Source of the DNA: Eunapius fragilis
Taxonomy: Eukaryota; Porifera; Demospongiae; Spongillida; Spongillidae
Direction of reading: 5' to 3'
DNA length: 64,000 nucleotides
Assembly (NCBI GenBank): GCA_963681505.1
Contig: OY811974.1
Span: 10,531,961-10,595,960, forward strand
Shown piece by piece: positions 59,110 to 64,000 of the stretch. The translations under genes and the position numbers were made by a program. Below the pieces are notes generated by a model, which made no database searches, had not been told where the DNA came from, and was given only the letters and a program-made list of their open reading frames with translations. Position 1 is the stretch's first letter; every line of letters begins with the position of its first letter.

Positions 59110-59424
59110 ATGCAATGCGGCACCACGTACAAGTCGTACGGCTGCTGCCTCGCCAACCTCAACAACGCCCTCGGAAATAACTACAACGGTTGGGGAAGCT
59201 GTGGCCTGTCGGCTCCCTCCGAGTGCCTCTACGAGCCCTGGCCCCTCTCCATCTCCAAGAATACTCTCATCGCCATAGTGGCGGGGGGAGGAGGCGGTCT
59301 CATCTTGCTGTGTGTGGTCGCGTGCTGCTGCTGCCTCATCTGCTGCTGCTGCGGGTGCGGTGCGAGAAAGAGTCGAGTGGTCACCATGACGACCAACGGC
59401 ACCCAGATGAAAACATTTGCTTAA
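59110..59424 (+). pseudogene. Cysteine-rich membrane protein, back half
   Basis: It opens with MQCGTTYKSYGCCLANLNNA, continues ECLYEPWPLSISKNTLIAIV, the Gly run, CVVACCCCLICCCCGCG and ends ARKSRVVTM ... KTFA. This is the last about 100 codons of the family, with distinct changes (GCG for VCG, ARK for TRK, NGTQMKTFA). There is no signal peptide or front half. The 3' flank (poly-C, GT-family segment) is the same as in units 1 and 2, so it is the displaced remainder of an array unit, most simply of unit 3. Confidence 0.8.
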
Positions 59425-59574
59425 TATATGTGTGTTTGCCCTTTATAGATACATTGATGACTCTCATGTAATTTTTTTTTCATATACAACATAAATTACT
59501 TTAGTTACATTCAGTGCTTCATATAACCCCCCCCTCCCCCATAAAAAAAAATTTTATTCCCAAATAGAGTGAAC

Positions 59575-59786
59575 TCTTTAATGCTTGTAGCTTTGGATAC
59601 AACAGTAAAAGTGCACGTATTGGGGGGGAGGGGGAGAGGGAGGGCATGTAGTTTAGACAATGCCCAATGGCAACTGTGTAAGTCACACTCTAATGCACAA
59701 ATTGGGTTGGTTAGGATATTCATCAAAGTCAGCCACAGTGAGCAGCCAATGGGTTTATATGTGTGTGTGTGTGTATGTGTGTGTGT

Positions 59787-59835
<49 letters not shown>

Positions 59836-59915
59836 TATAAGCTGAGAATACTTTATAGTGACCTCAAAGTCCCCTGCAGCTACACAAGACAACATATCAT
59901 TGAAAACACACACCC
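59575..59915 (+). repeat. GT-tract repeat family, copy 4, truncated
   Basis: It matches 20576-20965 closely (acaacagtaaaagtgcac, agggcat, caatgcccaatggcaactgt, ttgggttggttaggatattc, GT tract at 59758-59834, cctcaaagtcccctgcagct). It is cut off where the 24-bp minisatellite starts. Confidence 0.85.
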
Positions 59916-60546
59916 CACAGCTGTCCCTGCTACTGTTCCCACAGCTGTCCCTGCTACTGTTCCCATAGCTGTCCCTGCTACTGTTCCCACAGCTGTCCCT
60001 GGTACTGTTCCCACAGCTGTCCCTGCTACTGTTCCCACAGCTGTCCCTGGTACAGTTCCTACAGCTGTCCCTGCTACTGTTCCCGTAGCTGTCCCTGCTA
60101 CTGTTCCCACAGCTGTCCCTGCTACTGTTCCCACAGCTGTCCCTGCTACTGTTCCCATAGCTGTCCCTGCTACTGTTCCCACAGCTGTCCCTGCTACTGT
60201 TCCCATAGCTGTCCCTGCTACTGTTCCTACAGCTGTCCCTGCTACTGTTCCCACAGCTGTCCCTGGTACTGTTCCCACAGCTGTCCCTGGTACTGTTCCC
60301 ACAGCTGTCCCTGCTACTGTTCCCACAGCTGTCCCTGGTACTGTTCCCATAGCTGTCCCTGCTACTGTTCCCACAGCTGTCCCTGGTACTGTTCCCACAG
60401 CTGTCCCTGGTACTGTTCCCACAGCTGTCCCTGGTACTGATCCCACAGCTGTCCCTGGTACTGTTCCCACAGCTGTCCCTGCTACTGTTCCCACAGCTGT
60501 CCCTGGTACTGTTCCCACAGCTGTCCCTGGTACTGTTCCTACAGCT
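59916..60546. repeat. 24-bp minisatellite, about 26 copies
   Basis: cccacagctgtccctgctac plus tgtt. Variants (ggtac/gctac; cccata/cccaca) mix. Because 24 is divisible by three, frames on both strands stay open (for example a repeated AVPATVPT); these are not taken as genes. Confidence 0.97.
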
Positions 60547-60549
60547 GGG

Positions 60550-60650
60550 GGCAATTGAAATAAAAGTCCACAGGGAAAAGTGTGTGTGGGGGGGGGGGGG
60601 GGGGGGGGGACAATTGAAATAAAAGTCCACAGGGAAGAGAAAAAACAAAC
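60550..60650. repeat. Duplicated caattgaaataaaagtccac word around a poly-G run
   Basis: Two direct copies (60553 and 60611) of a roughly 34-bp stretch flank a poly-G tract. Confidence 0.85.
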
Positions 60651-61620
60651 CCCTTGCCTCCTCTTCATTGGAATGCTACAGCTTGATATGAAAGTTGGGC
60701 GGGGGGATGTGGGCCTACATTGACTTAAGCTCTAACAACCATTGCTATTACGTGCATATGCATCCCCAATACCAATCAACCAACACCTATCAATTTTTTG
60801 TAGTATTGTGCAGAACTCTCAATCCTGCCAGTACATTATCTAACCATTGGTTTTATACACCCTGATTTTATACACCCTGATATACATGTAGGAACTTATT
60901 TTCTGTACATGTACATTAATATGAAGTACATCCGCGTGTGGGCGTAGCCTAATTAGCGGTTTAACATATATCGATTCTTTACTAAATCAGCCAAACGAAA
61001 AGGCAGAGGTACAGAAACAGTTTCAAATGCATTTTCTTTACAAATGCCACCAATAGTATATTATGAACTTGTCAGACTGATCTGGAATTGCTTAGAAAAA
61101 AAGTGCACCTGCCGCGGCCCGTTAGCTAGGTTAGGTACTTGGATATTTTTTTCAGATTGATATTTTTGCAACAATTCGCATGGTTCTAAAAAGAGGAAAA
61201 AATGTGCATTCCAACGGTATATTAATTATCATATCATCTTTTTTCATTCGGTCAATACGGCAGCATAAAGCGGTACTTTTTAATGTATGGAATTGAATGA
61301 CCGCGCTAAAAAAAAAACTGTGCCGGTTTAACTATATTCACTTCACTGATCTTACTAAACATGCTACTGCAGCCAAATATATAAGGAGTAACTGCCACAC
61401 ATACCTGCATATAAAAATAGTTTTTAGAAGGTACTACAGCAGATATTATGCATAAAATTGCAGGCTGCTCATGGTAGCAATAAACAAATATATAACCAAG
61501 TGTGTATATATCATGTTCTCGGAAACACAATTTTACCATTCAATAAAAAAGGCATTTCACATGTCAGGAAAATCAGCAAAAATCATATCTCCAGTAATAT
61601 AGTCAATAAGCAGCTGTAAT
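60651..61620. other. No gene recognised
   Basis: AT-rich sequence without convincing frames. Confidence 0.5.
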
Positions 61621-61624
61621 ATGC

Positions 61625-62640
61625 ATATTTTTTCATCTTCCCCTTCTTCCTTGATGTCTTCCTGTGTCCAGTAACAGATGGTGGCTTTTGGAACTTTGCA
61701 AGTACTTCACCCGAGTTTCACTGAATTAGCCATTCTCTGCAACTCATCCTTCCTTTTAGCACAATTCTTACAATCAGTTCTTACATGAAGTGGAATAGGT
61801 AAAGGTGGATTGCACATTACATTTATCTCTGTATTCAAAACTGGTAAAGGAATAGCTACATCCTCAGCTGTGTCAATAGACCCAACTACCAGTACCATAG
61901 CTATCCCACTACCAGAGGAATAGGTACCCCACTACCGGTCCAATAGCTATCCCACTACCAGAGCAATAGGTACCACTACCAGAGCCATAGCTATCCCACT
62001 ACCAGTGCAATAGGTACCCCACTACTAGTACCATAGCTATCCCACTACCAGAGGAATAGGTACCCCACTACCATGCTGTAGCTCCCACTACCAGAGCAAT
62101 AGGTACCCCACTACATGTGCTGTAGCTACCCCACTACCAGAGCAATAGATACCCCACTACCAGTACCATAGCTATCCTACTACCAAAGATATAGGTACAC
62201 CACTACCAGAGCCATAGCTATCCCACTACCAGAGCAATAGGTACTCCACTACAAGTACCAGAGCTATCCTACTACCAGTGGAATAGGTACCCCACTACCA
62301 GTGCAATAGCTATCCCACTACCAGTGCAATAGCTATCCCACTACCAGAGCAATAGGTACTCATTGAGAAACACCTCTACTTCAGCCCAAGATTTTTTTAA
62401 AATTTTGACAGTATGATGTATTGCCCACCGCAACGCATCAGGTGTAGTGGTGACACTGCTTCCAGCAGAGTGCTCAAGAATTGATGCAATGATACTTCTT
62501 GTATTTTCTAAACGTTGCGATGCTATATTGGTGTGGATGTAAAACACTAGCCCCTTTTGTATCATGGGTGCTTGCAGTTCATTACGTTCATTCATTTCAT
62601 TTTTAAAACTGTGACTCTTCAAATCACCAGCAGTCTTCAT
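61625..62640 (-). CDS. Possible small minus-strand gene split by a minisatellite
   Basis: 62640 down to about 62358 encodes MKTAGDLKSHSFKNEMNERN, LENTRSIIASILEHSAGSS, LRWAIHHTVKILKKSWAEVE, VFLNE, then a donor-like gagtac. After the repeat block an acceptor-like ggatag precedes VLVVGSIDTAEDVAIPLPVL, LHVRTDCKNCAKRKDELQRM (61710-61900). A further basic piece (KPPSVTGHRKTSRKKGKMKK, about 61625-61685) is in another frame, so another intron or shift would be needed. C-x2-C within a basic setting might bind zinc or nucleic acid. Family not recognised. Confidence 0.35.
61895..62357. repeat. 23-bp repeat with alternating ataggtacc and atagctatc halves
   Basis: About 20 copies of ccactaccagagcaatag plus either gtacc or ctatc, the two forms tending to alternate (46-bp higher-order unit), with deletions near 62075. 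Confidence 0.9.
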
Positions 62641-63060
62641 TATCCATGCAACTACACATAGAACTGTTGAATAAAAATATAGAGTTTAATAAACATAGTA
62701 TTAAAACATGAATAATAAACTAACATTGCATGTTGCCTTGACAAATTTTGATTAAATTGGTTTGATTGATACGAGCACTGCGCTAAATCAGAATCTCGTG
62801 ATATGCAAGGCGCTGTTACTACATAAGCAGCAGAGTCTGAAAATTATCTAGCTAAAGAACCCACGGCAGCGAAAAGGTGCGTTTTAAATAGAACAAATCG
62901 TTAACACTCTCTACCTACAGGTCAGATACATATCTTAGTAACGTTAGGGCAAATAGGTATGACGTCCCACTGTTATTAAAGCTATTAGCTTTCACGATAA
63001 TTGCGTACCTTAAACCATATGAAGCCGTTCGTGGAGGCTTCGAGACAACACCCTGCGCAT
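62641..63060. other. No gene recognised
   Basis: Nothing called. Confidence 0.5.
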
Positions 63061-63093
63061 TGTCTGATTGCCCTCATATTTAAATGAGTAATC

Positions 63094-63545
63094 GGAACCT
63101 ACGCGAGTAGGTTCCATATAGGAATCCAACAGTATCATGAATGTCATTAAAAAAAACGTCACTCACGTCTAGCAGGACATTTAAGAATCGGGTCACTTCG
63201 CTCTTAGTGGCATTCGAGCGATATAAAAAAGGACAACAGTTCTGCGTTGTATTTGTGTCACAAGACGGTGTACTTTTAGAGAACAAAAATACTCGTCCCC
63301 ATCGTCCGTACCCAGTCCCACCTAAAATTTCTCCTCCGTCGGCTTCTTCTTCTTCTTCTTCCTTCCGGAGAGTATAACTCACGACAGGAACGTTTGTAAA
63401 GCACGCCAAGTGTACCAATCGCTTCAGGATGCGTCCGCAGGTTATCTTCGGGTGTCTGTTAGACGCCTAACTGTTCGGGCAATTAACTAAAGCGAATAGT
63501 ACCTCATTTGGTATTCGGTTAAAAATACCCAATTACATCAGCTAG
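63094..63545 (-). repeat. Dispersed hairpin-ended repeat, copy 6 (inverted)
   Basis: Reverse-orientation counterpart of 9738-10189, with the same hairpin (63094-63115, stem GGAACCTAC / GTAGGTTCC). Its frame is longer: 112 codons (63418-63080), NVPVVSYTLRKEEEEEE, GTGYGRWGRVFLFSKSTPS, FLYRSNATKSEV. The last part runs through the hairpin. Sequence beyond the gatt after the hairpin differs between copies, so the hairpin marks the element's end. Confidence 0.75.
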
Positions 63546-64000
63546 CTATTTTTAAATGCAATAATAGCCACGTGTCGTGGGCGTGATTCAAATTCTTAAT
63601 ACTCCCGTGGAAGAGGTATACGCACTGAATCCAAGAGCCTTTTCGGGTCCCTACGGCTCCATGTATAAATGTCCAACCATAATGCCAAATGGTTGAGAAA
63701 CGGAATGGAGCAGCGATAACGTTATAGGAAGGCTCCTGACGAATATTCAAGGTATCATTTTCTGCATGACGCCTGTGCGTTACTCTCAACTCTTATCATT
63801 CGTTACGCAGCTTGAAATGAAAGCCAAAACAACCATACACGTATACGTAAGTACCCGACACTATCGCATATTATAATTGTTTTGACCGAATTGATTTCTA
63901 TACTATAGCTTCTTATATAGCATAACTTTCGAATTCTGTCGGTGGAACTACATACGCGATTAGATACTACGGTATACAGTCTACAGCAGATAATGTGAAG
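63546..64000. other. No gene recognised
   Basis: Right edge; nothing called. Confidence 0.5.

Noticed and set aside
59569-60668. Three long overlapping frames over the AVPATVPT-type repeat
   Set aside because: A 24-bp tandem repeat keeps frames open on both strands; no start context or domain.

Overview
The window is animal (metazoan) nuclear DNA, most likely from a sponge-like marine invertebrate. The signs are short introns (50-81 bp) with GT-AG borders, a RING/B-box/filamin/NHL (TRIM-type) gene, an intronless seven-helix receptor gene, many DNA transposons and non-LTR elements, and long poly-C, GT and minisatellite tracts. The species cannot be fixed from the sequence alone. No rRNA, tRNA or CRISPR was recognised.

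Layout. 1-4000 holds C-terminal exons of a membrane-protein gene (minus strand), running off the left edge, with three minisatellites in its introns. 4.2-14.3 kb is a transposon graveyard: two abutting inverted-repeat elements, four broken pieces of an R2-like non-LTR retrotransposon, a perfect 132-bp palindrome, a hairpin-bearing dispersed repeat and a 1.44-kb TA-flanked inverted-repeat element. 14.7-16.5 kb is a TRIM-NHL gene with a frameshift. 18.1-23.4 kb has a CACTA-type transposase relic, a GT-repeat family member and a decayed Ty3/gypsy element. 23.6-24.5 kb is the receptor gene. 25.5-27 kb has more R2-like tails.

27.7-48.7 kb is a tandem array of an about 8.2-kb unit: two full copies and a third that breaks off. 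Each full unit carries a hAT-transposase C-terminal relic, a hairpin-bearing repeat, an intronless gene for a small cysteine-rich membrane protein (plus strand), a GT-repeat segment, and the last two exons of the membrane-protein gene (minus strand) around two minisatellites. The third cysteine-rich gene is cut in half: its front lies at 48.2-48.7 kb and a matching back half at 59.1-59.4 kb, about 10.4 kb apart.

Inside that gap lies the most complete system of the window: a P-element-superfamily DNA transposon at 50891-55754 with 29-bp terminal inverted repeats, a 7-bp flanking duplication and a 10-exon transposase gene whose nine introns all join in frame to give about 1217 codons. The other notable signal is a dispersed repeat (six copies here) whose end folds into a 9-bp hairpin that is kept by paired, compensating base changes between subfamilies.

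The right end (59.5-64 kb) has minisatellites, a possible small minus-strand gene and an inverted copy of the hairpin repeat. Genes do not form an operon or pathway; the shared theme is repeated duplication of a cysteine-rich surface-protein locus in repeat-rich DNA.
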